This document shows, in pieces, positions 50,660 through 59,586 of a DNA stretch of 64,000 nt. The position numbers were made by a program, and so were the translations under genes. The notes beneath the pieces are model-generated. The model was not told where the DNA came from and did no database searches. It saw nothing but the letters and a program-made list of their open reading frames with translations. This stretch comes from Novosphingobium sediminicola (GTDB lineage Bacteria; Pseudomonadota; Alphaproteobacteria; Sphingomonadales; Sphingomonadaceae): contig NZ_JACIDX010000024.1 of the NCBI RefSeq assembly GCF_014196525.1, forward strand, positions 1 to 64,000, written 5' to 3'. The first letter of the stretch is position 1. Each line of letters begins with the position of its first letter.

Positions 50660-51849
50660 CCGATCACCTCTTCATCGCGCAGGGCGGCAATGGTCGCGCC
50701 ATCCATCCCCATCTCTGCCAAAACCGCATCGCCATCCGCGCCCAGCAGCGGCACCATGCCCGCATCATCGCCGGCGCAAAAATCCGGCCCCATGCCCAGA
50801 CCCAGCACCGCCAGCGGCCTATCATGCCCCGGCAATTGCGCGTGCGAAATCAGCCCGCGCTGGGCCATATGGGGGTGGGAAAGGATGTCGCCAATCTCGC
50901 CGATCCGCGCGGCGGGGACGCCAGCCTGCGTCAGGCGATCATCCAATTCCTGCGCGCGCCATTTCAACATTTCCTGCGTCAGCCAGCCTTTCAAAGCTGC
51001 ATAATTCTCCACCCGCGCGCCGTGGCTGGAAAAACGCGGATCGCGGATCATCTCGCCCGCGCCAAGGGCGGCGAACAGCGCCTCGATCTGATGCTGATGA
51101 TTGGCGCCAAGGGCGATCCAGCCATCCGCGCAGGCGTAATATTCCGCCGTTGCCACAAGCCGAAACCCGCGATTGCCTGTGCCCTTGGGCGAGGCCCCGG
51201 TATAGTCCCAGACCGAGGCCGAAGCGCCCATGATCTTGAGCGCGGCATCAATCATCGCCACATCCAGCTTCTCGCCCGCGCCCGTCATATCCCGCCGCCG
51301 CAGCGCCGCCAGCACGCCCATCGCGCCAAGGTATCCGGTGAAACTGTCCACCACCGGAATGCCGATTTTCAACGGCCCATCGGGCGTGGCATTCATCATC
51401 GCCATGCCTGATGTCGCCTGCGCAATATGGTCATAGGCGCCGCGATCCTTCAAATCCCCGCTCTGGCCAAAGCCGGAAAGCGAGAGCCAGATCAGGCGCG
51501 GATTGAGCGCGGACAAAGCCTCATAGCCAAGCCCCAGCCGCGCCATCACGCCGGGGCGGAAATTTTCCACCACCACATCGACCTGCGCCGCCAGATCGCG
51601 CGCAATGGCCACCCCGCGTTCGTCCTTCAGGTTCAGCGCCAGACTACGCTTGCCCGCATTGACCGCGGCAAAGGGCACCGACATGCCCGGCAATCCGGCA
51701 TGTTCGGTATAGTGGCGGAAATCGTCGCCCTTTTTCGGCGGCTCGATCTTGATAACCTCGGCCCCCAGTTGCGCCAGCGTCATGGTCGCGGTCGGCCCGG
51801 CGATGGCATGGGTGAAATCCAGCACGCGAATGCCCGAAAGCGGCATCAT
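50656..51849 (-). CDS. Class III CoA-transferase (CaiB/BaiF)
   Basis: About 397 residues. Moves CoA between acids through an Asp-bound anhydride. Family motifs are VLDFTHAIAGPTATMTLAQLGAEVIKIEPP, VNAGKRSLALNLKDERG, NPRLIWLSLSGFGQSGDLKDR and the catalytic Asp in KIGIPVVDSFTGYLG. It is the sixth gene after dctQ in the downstream half of the operon; ATG overlaps the neighbouring stop. It is one of three different family members here, so the operon probably handles more than one acid or builds a heteromeric enzyme. The substrate cannot be read from the sequence. Confidence 0.9.
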   Translation of the reverse strand: MMPLSGIRVLDFTHAIAGPTATMTLAQLGAEVIKIEPPKKGDDFRHYTEHAGLPGMSVPFAAVNAGKRSLALNLKDERGVAIARDLAAQVDVVVENFRPGVMARLGLGYEALSALNPRLIWLSLSGFGQSGDLKDRGAYDHIAQATSGMAMMNATPDGPLKIGIPVVDSFTGYLGAMGVLAALRRRDMTGAGEKLDVAMIDAALKIMGASASVWDYTGASPKGTGNRGFRLVATAEYYACADGWIALGANHQHQIEALFAALGAGEMIRDPRFSSHGARVENYAALKGWLTQEMLKWRAQELDDRLTQAGVPAARIGEIGDILSHPHMAQRGLISHAQLPGHDRPLAVLGLGMGPDFCAGDDAGMVPLLGADGDAVLAEMGMDGATIAALRDEEVIG

Positions 51850-53021
51850 TGTCTCTCTCCTGCATCCAGCGCCCCGCTGGCGGCGATCATGGCCGGGTCA
51901 AAGCCCAGTTCTGTCAGGATCGCCTGATTGTCGGCCCCGGCGTGTCCCGCAGGGCGAGGCGGCACGCTGCGCGTTTCGGACAGGCCAAAGGGCAGGCTCA
52001 ATTGCGTCACCGGTTCCTGCCCCGGCAGGGCCACCTCCACGATCCGCCCGCGCGCGCGGTGGTGGGGGTGGGCAATTGCCTCGGCCATCGAATAGACCGG
52101 CATGGCTTGAGTATCGGATTGCGCCAAAATGGCCGCCCATTCGTCGCGCGGGCGGGTTTGCATGATCGCGGCGATTTGGGTCTGCATCATCGGATGCTGA
52201 TCGGCGCGGTGCTGCAAGGCGGCGAAATCGGGCCGCCCGATGCAATCGCAAAAGCGCCGCCAATAGGCCGGCTCCATATCGGTGGTGCACAGAAATTGCC
52301 CATCGGCGCATTCCCAAACCCCGCCTTTCGGATGCCACTGACCCGGCGGTGGCGCGGCGTCGGGATCGTCATAGCGCCCCATCGACACGGCCAGCAGCGG
52401 CAGGCACGAATCCGCCATCGCCACATCCACATGTTGGCCCCGCCCGCTGCGATCGCGCGCGGCAAGGGCCAGCAGCATGGCAATCGTCCCTTGCGCGCCC
52501 GTCAGCACATCGGCCACCTGCAAACCGGGCAGGGAAGGGGTAGGCAGGCCGTTGATACGCGACAAAGCCCCCGCCAGCGCCAGAGCCAGCGGATCATGCC
52601 CCGCGCGGCCCGCCAGCGGCCCGCTCTGTCCGGCAAAGCTGACCGAGAGATAGACAAGGCCCGGATTGAGCGCGAGCATCCTTTGCGCGCCAAACCCCAT
52701 GCCCTCCATCACGCCGGGGCGATAATCCTCGATCAGCACGTCCGCCCCGGCGATCAGCTTTTCCAGCACGGGTTTCGCCGCCTCATGGCCGGGGTTGATC
52801 TTCAGGCTGCGCTTGCCGCGTGTATAGGATGGGCGGGCGCGGCGGCGCAGGGCGGCGGCCTCGTTCTCATCCTTGCCAAACATTGCCTCGGCCTTGGCCA
52901 GTTCGCGCGGGTGTTCGATGCGCACCACATCCGCGCCCATGTCGGCCGCCACCCATGACGCATAGGCGGCGGGCAAAAAGCGGCTGAAATCGACCACTTT
53001 GAGGCCGGTTAAAGCGGTCAT
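51846..53021 (-). CDS. Class III CoA-transferase, second copy
   Basis: About 391 residues. Motifs KVVDFSRFLPAAYASWVAADMGADVVRIEHP, KRSLKINPGHEAAKPVL and YLSVSFAGQSGPLAGRAGHDP, with the catalytic Asp in GLQVADVLTGAQG. It is much diverged from its neighbours: the N-terminal segment lacks the usual AGP triplet (LPAAYAS) and the central part DENEAAALRRRARPSYTRG is unusual. Alpha-methylacyl-CoA racemases share this fold, so a racemase role is an alternative. It overlaps the dehydratase-like gene before it and the transferase after it by 4 bases each. Confidence 0.87.
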   Translation of the reverse strand: MTALTGLKVVDFSRFLPAAYASWVAADMGADVVRIEHPRELAKAEAMFGKDENEAAALRRRARPSYTRGKRSLKINPGHEAAKPVLEKLIAGADVLIEDYRPGVMEGMGFGAQRMLALNPGLVYLSVSFAGQSGPLAGRAGHDPLALALAGALSRINGLPTPSLPGLQVADVLTGAQGTIAMLLALAARDRSGRGQHVDVAMADSCLPLLAVSMGRYDDPDAAPPPGQWHPKGGVWECADGQFLCTTDMEPAYWRRFCDCIGRPDFAALQHRADQHPMMQTQIAAIMQTRPRDEWAAILAQSDTQAMPVYSMAEAIAHPHHRARGRIVEVALPGQEPVTQLSLPFGLSETRSVPPRPAGHAGADNQAILTELGFDPAMIAASGALDAGERQ

Positions 53022-55318
53022 CTTTGCGCCGCCCTCTGGCCTGCCTCGCCCTCGATAAATGTGGTAATCGCGGCCTCAATCGCCGCGCCATCCTCGCCCT
53101 CGCGGTTGAAATTGTCGGCGGTCAGCTCCAGCACCGGAAAGCCCGCCTCGCGCAGCGCCCGCACCACAAAGGGATCGGCATCCGACAGGGCCACCACGCC
53201 ATCAATCGTGTGGGTCTGGGCCTCATGCACATACCAGGGCCCGGCCCATGTCGGCATCCGCAGTTCGTCGCCCATGGTGATGCAGCGCGAGGCCAGCGCG
53301 CGCAAAGCATCCTTGCCCTCAATATCGCGGATATAGCCATCGGCGGCCAGCGCCAGATACATCGACCAGACGAAGACCGCGCCATGGCTCTCCTCCCATT
53401 TCTGGTAGAAGCCCATCTCGCTCCACAGACCCCGGCCCACCCACATCAGGCGGACCTTCTCGCCCGGACAGGCGGCCAATCCGGCATCGACCCGCGCCTT
53501 GACCTCTTCATAAAAGGCCCGCGCCGCATCGCGCGCCCATTGCGTGCCGCGATGCCATTGCGGCACCATCGTGGCGGGCATGGAATCGACAATGCCGATG
53601 GGGGCCGGGACAGTCCGCGCGATCAGGTCGCGGGTCTTGCGGTAATAATCCTCCTGCTCATTGACCAGATCCATCACGGCGCGAAAGCGGGCTTCGTCAA
53701 AGCGGCGGCCGGTCCTGGCCTCAATCCCGGCGATGACCTCGCGCAGTTCGGCCGTCATCAGGTCGATGCGCTCGGGTTCGAGCGCTTCCTCCCAATGGTC
53801 GGGCAGGCGCGCCCACCAGTCGCCATAGAGATCCATGCGCGGATCATTGCTCTTTTCATAGACGAAGGGCGCCGCGCCCGTCACCTGCGCCCATTCGGCA
53901 AAGATGCGCGCGGTCGGGTCGCTGGTGGCGACGGCATGGACGAAATCGGGCCGGGGTAACCCGCCCCAAGGCGCGTTTTCGGCGTCATCATCAAAGGCGG
54001 CGGCGATGCCCTGCGCGGAATAGGCCTCGACATTGGCGGGGTAATGATGGTCGCGCAGCAGGGTTTGGTAACGGCGCGATTGCTGCTTGGCCGCGACGAT
54101 CGAGGCCCACCATTGGTTGACGACAAAGGGGATGTCCAATGCGCGCAGGATCTCCTGCGGGGCATTGGCATTGGCCATGGCAAAGGGGCTGCCCGCTGCG
54201 ACCTTGGCGCGCAGATCGGCAAACCATTCGCGCTGATAGGCGTTGAAACTGGCGACCGATTCCAGAGATTTGCGGCTGCGCTTTTCGCCTTTGGGCTGGG
54301 CGGGACGGGGCGGTTTAGGTGCGCGGGGCGGTTCGGCCTCTCCGCGCAAAGCCCGCAGAAAACGCGCATCCGGCAGGGCATCGCTGCGCAGCGCGGTAAA
54401 GGCCATATCGGGTAATGCGCGGCGGATCGCCGCCTCTTGCCACGGCGCGGCCTCATCGCCGCCGATGGACAGGTGCAGCACATGCGCCACCCCGCAGGCC
54501 GTGGCCGCCGAGGCGATCCGTTTCGCGCCCGCCATATCGATGCGCGGGGGGCAGGGGGCATGGGCGAAACTCTGGCCCCATACGTGATCCTCGCCCACGA
54601 TGAGCCAGCCTTCGGCCTCGATGGCAGAATAGAGTTCAAGGCCCTCATGCGGGGTGCCGGTGATGAACAGGCGTTTGCCTGGAATCTCTGGCGCCGCTAC
54701 CAGTTCCACCAGCAATTCTTCCAGCGCGGCGTTGTAATCCGCCGGGTGGAGAATAGCCGAGGCGCCGATCACGGCCAGCGCATCGGCGCCGCTGATCCTG
54801 CCCCGCCGCCGCGCCTCGCCCAGCGCGTCGAGCAGATGGGCCTGATGCGCGAGCAACGGTTGGGCATCCTCGGCCGGAGCCGTGCCAAGCCCTGCCAGCC
54901 AGTCGCCCATCTGCGTCATGCGCGCCTCATTATAGGCCATGGATGCGGCGCGCGGCAGGTGCAGCAGATCTAGGAAATGCATATGCCGGGGCACCGCCTC
55001 GCCCTGCCGCCCCAGTTCGCGCAGGGCGGCGAAGATCTGCGGCTGTTCGCCATCGGCGGCGGTGATCAGCAGCGGCGTGTCATCCCATGACAGCAGCACT
55101 TCCAGCAGGCATTTGCCGCGATGGCCCATTGCCGCATGGCCCATCACGGCATCGGCGCGGGGCGTTGCCTCCAATCGCGGCGCGACCAGACGCACCGGCT
55201 GAAACCCGGCGCCCAGCAGCGCGGCGCGCGGCGCATCGAACCCCAGCGTGCGGATGATCGGCGCACGGGCGGGCGCACTCAAAGGATCGGCATAGACCTG
55301 ATGGAAGAAGGCAAGCAT
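53018..55318 (-). CDS. Two-domain 2-hydroxyacyl-CoA dehydratase-like protein lacking cluster cysteines
   Basis: About 766 residues. Both halves resemble the HgdA/HgdB fold of 2-hydroxyacyl-CoA dehydratases and benzoyl-CoA reductases, joined by a basic proline-rich linker (about 325-350). In the C-terminal half the places where the family has its iron-sulfur cysteines read AYSAQG (Ser434), VATSDPTARIF (Ser466) and VALSDADPF (Ser712). The protein has only five cysteines (70, 256, 275, 617, 679), none at these spots. No ATP-dependent activator gene (HgdC type) is nearby. True dehydratases are oxygen-labile radical enzymes, so this one probably acts differently, for example as a CoA-ester binding, lyase or scaffold protein. 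It is coupled to CoA-transferase genes on both sides by 1- and 4-base overlaps. Confidence 0.78.
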   Translation of the reverse strand: MLAFFHQVYADPLSAPARAPIIRTLGFDAPRAALLGAGFQPVRLVAPRLEATPRADAVMGHAAMGHRGKCLLEVLLSWDDTPLLITAADGEQPQIFAALRELGRQGEAVPRHMHFLDLLHLPRAASMAYNEARMTQMGDWLAGLGTAPAEDAQPLLAHQAHLLDALGEARRRGRISGADALAVIGASAILHPADYNAALEELLVELVAAPEIPGKRLFITGTPHEGLELYSAIEAEGWLIVGEDHVWGQSFAHAPCPPRIDMAGAKRIASAATACGVAHVLHLSIGGDEAAPWQEAAIRRALPDMAFTALRSDALPDARFLRALRGEAEPPRAPKPPRPAQPKGEKRSRKSLESVASFNAYQREWFADLRAKVAAGSPFAMANANAPQEILRALDIPFVVNQWWASIVAAKQQSRRYQTLLRDHHYPANVEAYSAQGIAAAFDDDAENAPWGGLPRPDFVHAVATSDPTARIFAEWAQVTGAAPFVYEKSNDPRMDLYGDWWARLPDHWEEALEPERIDLMTAELREVIAGIEARTGRRFDEARFRAVMDLVNEQEDYYRKTRDLIARTVPAPIGIVDSMPATMVPQWHRGTQWARDAARAFYEEVKARVDAGLAACPGEKVRLMWVGRGLWSEMGFYQKWEESHGAVFVWSMYLALAADGYIRDIEGKDALRALASRCITMGDELRMPTWAGPWYVHEAQTHTIDGVVALSDADPFVVRALREAGFPVLELTADNFNREGEDGAAIEAAITTFIEGEAGQRAAQR

Positions 55319-56556
55319 CAGATGACGCCTTCGCTTTTCAGCCGCGCCACATCATCGGGCGAGAGGCCGAGATATTGCGCGTAAACATCCTCATTATGCT
55401 GGCCGATATAGACCGGCAGCGCATCGTCGAAACCGGTGCTGGCGGCGGAGAACTGGATGGGGATGCCGGCCGTGCGCAGATCGACATTAGAGCCATAGGT
55501 GGGATGTTCGACCGCCATGGTTTCGTGGCGCTCGACCACGCGCGGGTCGACCAGAGCGTCTTCGGGATGGCGCACCGGGGCGACCGGCACGCCGCGTTCC
55601 TCCAGCAGGCGGCAGACCTCGGCCACGCTTTGCTGACGACTCCAGGCATTGATCGTGGCCTCCAGCACCTCGGCATTGGCGACACGGGCGTCGCGGTTGG
55701 CAAAGCGGGGGTCTTCGCCCAATTCGCGCGCGCCCATGGCGTCGAACAATCCGCGCGCAAGGGGCTCATGCACCGCGACCACGGCCACATAACCATCGGC
55801 GCATTCGAACACGCCAAAGGGCGAGAGGCGCTGAACGGTCAGGCCGGTGCGCGCGGGCATTCCGGCGGCGGCCATGGCGGACCAGTTTTCAATCGCGACA
55901 AAGGAGGTCAAAGCGCCCAGCATGGAAACATCCACATGCTGGCCCACGCCGGTGCGGTGGCGCTGTTCGATGGCGGCAAGGATGCCGATCACGGTGAACA
56001 CCGGGGCCAGCATATCGGCAATCGGAATGCCGATGCGCACGGGCGGATGGCCCGGTTCGCCGCTGGTGAACATCGCGCCCGACAGCGCCTGAATGATGAC
56101 ATCCATCGCCTTGCCCGAACGGTCATTCGCGCCAAAGCCGGAAAGCGAGGCGAACACGATGCGCGGGTTGACCTGCGCGCAGGCCTCATAGCCCACGCCC
56201 AGCCGGTCGGCGGTGCCAGCAGTGAAATTTTCCACCACGATGTCGGCCTTGGCCACCAGATCCATGAACAGCTTCTTGCCTTCGGGGCGTTTCAGATTGA
56301 GCGAGACGCCATATTTGCCCCGCGCCCGTGTCAGGTGCGAAAGCGAGATGTCATCTTCATGCGCGCGTTCGACCATGATGCCGTCGCGGCCCAGATAGGG
56401 GCTGTTTTCGCGGGCAAGGTCGCCGCCCACCGGCTCTTCGATCTTGATGACTTTGGCCCCCAATCCGGCCAGCAGCAGCGTGGCATAAGGCCCGGCCAAG
56501 GCGCGGGTGAGGTCGAGAACGGTCAGGCCCTCAAGCGGGCGGGTCTGGTCAGTCAT
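55318..56556 (-). CDS. Class III CoA-transferase, third copy
   Basis: About 412 residues. The most canonical of the three: TVLDLTRALAGPYATLLLAGLGAKVIKIEEP, RGKYGVSLNLKRPEGK, NPRIVFASLSGFGANDRSGKAMDV, catalytic Asp in RIGIPIADMLAPVF and VGQHVDVSMLGAL. ATG at 56556 overlaps the end of the TRAP binding-protein gene by 8 bases; the open frame to 56691 is only read-through. Being directly after the transporter genes, it is the likely first activator of the imported acid to its CoA ester. Confidence 0.9.
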   Translation of the reverse strand: MTDQTRPLEGLTVLDLTRALAGPYATLLLAGLGAKVIKIEEPVGGDLARENSPYLGRDGIMVERAHEDDISLSHLTRARGKYGVSLNLKRPEGKKLFMDLVAKADIVVENFTAGTADRLGVGYEACAQVNPRIVFASLSGFGANDRSGKAMDVIIQALSGAMFTSGEPGHPPVRIGIPIADMLAPVFTVIGILAAIEQRHRTGVGQHVDVSMLGALTSFVAIENWSAMAAAGMPARTGLTVQRLSPFGVFECADGYVAVVAVHEPLARGLFDAMGARELGEDPRFANRDARVANAEVLEATINAWSRQQSVAEVCRLLEERGVPVAPVRHPEDALVDPRVVERHETMAVEHPTYGSNVDLRTAGIPIQFSAASTGFDDALPVYIGQHNEDVYAQYLGLSPDDVARLKSEGVI

Positions 56557-57589
56557 GGGGCATATCCTTGGTGCAGCGGGTCTGGCCGCTGGCAATGAGG
56601 GCTTGGGCAGCGCGGAACACTGGTACGCCGTCGATGCCCACGGCCGAAAGGCGGCGGGCCTGATCGAGGGCAAAGCGGTTATACAGCGCATCGAAACGGG
56701 TCTGGTCGGCGGCGGGCAGGGGGATGATGGTCACCCCGTGGTCCTGCGCAAAGGCGATGCCGGCCTTTTCCGCCTTGGCATTGTTGGCGTTCAATTGCGC
56801 CTCCCACTTGGGCTTGGCGGCGTCGAGCAGGCTCTGCAGATCAGGCGGCAGGCGGCGCCAGGCGATGTCGGACATGGCGCGGGCCGGATATCCGCCACGG
56901 CTGAGGCGCAGCGTGGTGAAATAATGGGCAACCTCGGAGAAGTGCAGGCTCTTGATCGTGTCAGCGGGCGCGACAACGCCGTCGATCACGCCCTTGGCCA
57001 AGGCGGAATAGACCTCGGCCATCGGCATATTGACCGGATCGGCGCCCAGCGCGCGCAGCACGTCGATGCTGTCGGTCTGGGCGCGCAGGCGCAGGCCCTT
57101 CAGGTCCGCCAGCGTGCGCACGGGCCGGTTGCGTGTCATGATGCCGGGGAAATTGCCGCCCTGAACCGCCAGCACATGCAGGCCCGACAATTCATTCGAC
57201 AATTGCGGGAAGCGGGCGGCCAGACAGTCATAGACCCCGACCTGATCCTCCATGGTTTTCACGCCGCCATAGAAGCCCGCCTGCGCGCGCTGCAGATGGA
57301 CCCCGCCGCGCGTGTAGATCGGGGTGATAAGGCCAATGTCGGCCAGCCCATGGCGGATTTCGGTGATGCTCATGTCCGAAGAGATCAGCGCGCCCGACCA
57401 ATAGGGCTTGAAGGCGATGCGCCCGCCGCTGTCCTTTTCCACCTGATGCATCCAGGCGATGTCGGCCTTGCTGAAAGGATGGGTGGGGGGATAGGGGCTG
57501 GCATAGGTCAGCGTATATTCCGCCTTGGGAGCAGGGGCCGAGCAGCCCGCCAGCAGCGCGGCCAAAGCGATAATGAGTGTTTTGCGCAT
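56549..57589 (-). CDS. TRAP transporter solute-binding lipoprotein (DctP)
   Basis: About 346 residues. Lipobox ALLAGC puts the lipid anchor on Cys16, so it is membrane-tethered in the periplasm rather than free. DctP features: HPFSKADIAWMHQVEKDSGGRI, LADIGLITPIY, LKGLRLRAQTDSIDVLRALGADPV with the Arg that clamps the carboxylate of the ligand, and EVYSALAKGVIDGVVAPADTI. TRAP systems carry organic acids with sodium. It starts 4 bases after the DctM gene. The ligand is an acid of unknown nature. Confidence 0.9.
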   Translation of the reverse strand: MRKTLIIALAALLAGCSAPAPKAEYTLTYASPYPPTHPFSKADIAWMHQVEKDSGGRIAFKPYWSGALISSDMSITEIRHGLADIGLITPIYTRGGVHLQRAQAGFYGGVKTMEDQVGVYDCLAARFPQLSNELSGLHVLAVQGGNFPGIMTRNRPVRTLADLKGLRLRAQTDSIDVLRALGADPVNMPMAEVYSALAKGVIDGVVAPADTIKSLHFSEVAHYFTTLRLSRGGYPARAMSDIAWRRLPPDLQSLLDAAKPKWEAQLNANNAKAEKAGIAFAQDHGVTIIPLPAADQTRFDALYNRFALDQARRLSAVGIDGVPVFRAAQALIASGQTRCTKDMPHD

Positions 57590-57593
57590 GGGA

Positions 57594-58898
57594 TCAGGCC
57601 CCCATCATCTTGGGCAGCCACAGCGCCATGGCCGGAAAGGCAATGATCGCGGCCAGATGAAAGAAATCGGCGACGAGGAAGGGGATCACCCCCCGGAAAA
57701 TCGTGCCCAGCGAGAGATCCTTGGCCACGCCCTGCAACACATAGATGTTGAGGCCGAGCGGCGGGTGGACAAAGCCCAGCTCCATCGTGCGGACAAGGAA
57801 GATGCCGAACCAGATCGGGCTGTAGCCCAGATGCTCGGCAATCGGCAGGAAGATCGGCGTGGTCAGCAGCATCAGCGCCACGCCGTCAAGGAAGCTGCCC
57901 AGCAGGAGCAGAACCAGCGTCATCACGATGATCGCCAGAACCGGGCTGGCATGAAGGCCGATGACTGCGCCCGACATGGCCTCGGTGATGCCGGTGATCG
58001 AGATGAAGGTGGCGAACAGCATCGCCCCGATGATGATGACATAGATCATGCCCGCCGTGCGCAAGGTGGCATGGGCGGCCTGTTTCAGCGCGGCAAGCGT
58101 AAAGCCCCCGCGGAGCGCCAGCAGGCCCAACGAGGCCACCACGCCCACCGAGGCGGCCTCGGTCGGGGTAAACCAGCCGATCATCAACCCGCCGATGACG
58201 AAGGTGATCATCGTGACAATATCGGCGATCTTGACCAGCGCGCGCAGGCGCTCGCCCCATGTCGCGCGCGTGCTGGCCGGGCCGAGGGCGGGATTGATCG
58301 TGCAAAGGATGATGATGGTGATGAGATAAGAGATCGCCTGCGTCGCCACGGGAATGAGCGAGGCGGCGAAGAGTTTGCCGATGGATTGTTCGGCGATGAT
58401 GCCAAACACGATCAGCGCGCCCGAAGGCGGCACCAGCGAACCCAGCGTGCCCCCCGCCGCCAGCGCGCCCGCCGCAAAGCCGGGATTATACCCCGCCTTG
58501 CGCATTTCGGGCAGGGCGACCGAGGAAATCGTGGCGACCGTGGCCAGCGACGAGCCGGAAATGGCGCCAAACCCTGCGCAGCCGCCGATCGAGGCCAGCG
58601 CCAGCCCGCCGCGCCGATGGCCGACAAAGCGGGCCGCCACGGCAAAGAAATCGCGGCTGGCCCCGGCGGCGAAACAGATATGCGCCATCAACAGGAATAG
58701 CGGCAGCACGCCCAGTTCGTATTTGGAAATCACCTCATAGGAGACGACCCCCGCCTTGATGAGCGCGGCTTCGGGCGCGATCATCACCGCCATGCCGCCG
58801 ATCCCGGCCAGCATCAGCCCGATGCCGATCGGCACCCCGCCCGCCAGCATCGCCAGCAGCAAGGCAATGCCGATCCCGCCAATCAGTTCGGGGCTCAT
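57594..58898 (-). CDS. TRAP transporter large membrane subunit (DctM)
   Basis: About 434 residues, some 12 or more membrane segments. Motifs GVPIGIGLMLAGIGGM, PLFLLMAHICFAAGASRDFF, GFGAISGSSLATVATISSVALPEMRKAGYNPGF, AAGGTLGSLVPPSGALIVFGI and FLDGVALMLLTTPIFLPI are all standard for the elevator-type subunit. ATG at 58898 overlaps the DctQ stop as ATGA. With DctP and DctQ it forms a complete three-part secondary carrier. Confidence 0.93.
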   Translation of the reverse strand: MSPELIGGIGIALLLAMLAGGVPIGIGLMLAGIGGMAVMIAPEAALIKAGVVSYEVISKYELGVLPLFLLMAHICFAAGASRDFFAVAARFVGHRRGGLALASIGGCAGFGAISGSSLATVATISSVALPEMRKAGYNPGFAAGALAAGGTLGSLVPPSGALIVFGIIAEQSIGKLFAASLIPVATQAISYLITIIILCTINPALGPASTRATWGERLRALVKIADIVTMITFVIGGLMIGWFTPTEAASVGVVASLGLLALRGGFTLAALKQAAHATLRTAGMIYVIIIGAMLFATFISITGITEAMSGAVIGLHASPVLAIIVMTLVLLLLGSFLDGVALMLLTTPIFLPIAEHLGYSPIWFGIFLVRTMELGFVHPPLGLNIYVLQGVAKDLSLGTIFRGVIPFLVADFFHLAAIIAFPAMALWLPKMMGA

Positions 58899-59413
58899 GC
58901 CTGGCCTCCACAGTTCTGGAATGCCTGACGCAAAAACAGTACGGCGATGGCGAAACTGGCCACCAGCCAAAGCGCGCGCAGCCAGCGGATCGGGATTTGC
59001 AGCAATTCGGTCATTTCATACCCGTGCCAAAGGTCGCTCATCACCCAAGCCGTGCCGATGGCGACGCTCAGAAACACAGCGGCGCTGACCACCGACATGA
59101 TCCGGCGCAGCATGGCGGCAGTTTGGGCGGAGAGGCGCGAAGTGACCATGTGAACGCTTGCATGGTGGCGCTCAAGCGTGGCGTAAAGCATGGCCCCGGC
59201 GCCCAGAAAGACGATGCCCGTCTGCGTCAGTTCAATCGAGCCGAGCAGATGCAGCCCCAAATGGCGCCCCGCCACCGCAACGAAATCCGACGATGCGGCC
59301 AACCCCAGCCCGGCCGCGCCCAATCCATAGGCGATACGGCGCAATACAGAAGGTCTGGCCTCATCGCCATCCCGAACGCCATCTGGAACGCCATCTTGCC
59401 GTGGTGCGGGCAT
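58895..59413 (-). CDS. TRAP transporter small membrane subunit (DctQ)
   Basis: About 172 residues with four predicted membrane helices (about 27-45, 58-78, 105-125, 140-162) and the short conserved loop LERHHASVHMVTSRL between helices 2 and 3. First gene of the eight-gene operon. Its promoter overlaps a 16-bp MarR-type operator 138-153 bases upstream. The polar, charged first 25 residues suggest that a later start is possible, but no other methionine or good ribosome site stands out. Confidence 0.87.
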   Translation of the reverse strand: MPAPRQDGVPDGVRDGDEARPSVLRRIAYGLGAAGLGLAASSDFVAVAGRHLGLHLLGSIELTQTGIVFLGAGAMLYATLERHHASVHMVTSRLSAQTAAMLRRIMSVVSAAVFLSVAIGTAWVMSDLWHGYEMTELLQIPIRWLRALWLVASFAIAVLFLRQAFQNCGGQA

Positions 59414-59476
59414 CTTGCTCTCTTCCCTTGGTGCCGGCTTGCTTGAATGGCCGGGTCTTTGTGGCGGTGGCCGGTA

Positions 59477-59518
59477 TTGACATCACGTTGACATCACCTT
59501 GCGTGAGGCGTCTAATAG
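59477..59518 (+). promoter_or_regulatory. Tandem TTGACATCAC repeat and marR promoter
   Basis: TTGACATCAC occurs at 59477-59486 and again at 59488-59497, an 11-bp period. The second TTGACA (59488-59493) with TCTAAT at 59511-59516 and a 17-bp spacer makes a strong sigma-70-like promoter toward marR. Confidence 0.65.
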
Positions 59519-59535
59519 CCGAGTCACCGAGAAGG

Positions 59536-59566
59536 TAGATTAATTCAATCGTTGAATATGTCAACT
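59536..59566 (-). promoter_or_regulatory. TRAP operon promoter and MarR operator 1
   Basis: On the minus strand TTGACA (59564-59559), a 17-bp spacer and AATCTA (59541-59536) form the promoter of the TRAP operon. The operator AGTTGACATATTCAAC (59566-59551, minus strand; GTTGA-n5-TCAAC) covers its -35 element and lies after the marR start of transcription, so one repressor can control both directions. An adjoining palindrome ATTCAATCGTTGAAT occupies 59543-59557. Confidence 0.75.
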
Positions 59567-59586
59567 AAATGGGATCGGGTTTGAGG

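Noticed and set aside
57525..58700. 391-codon plus-strand open frame with repeated charged residues
   Set aside because: It is antisense to DctM; the charged look is the complement of codons for hydrophobic helices.
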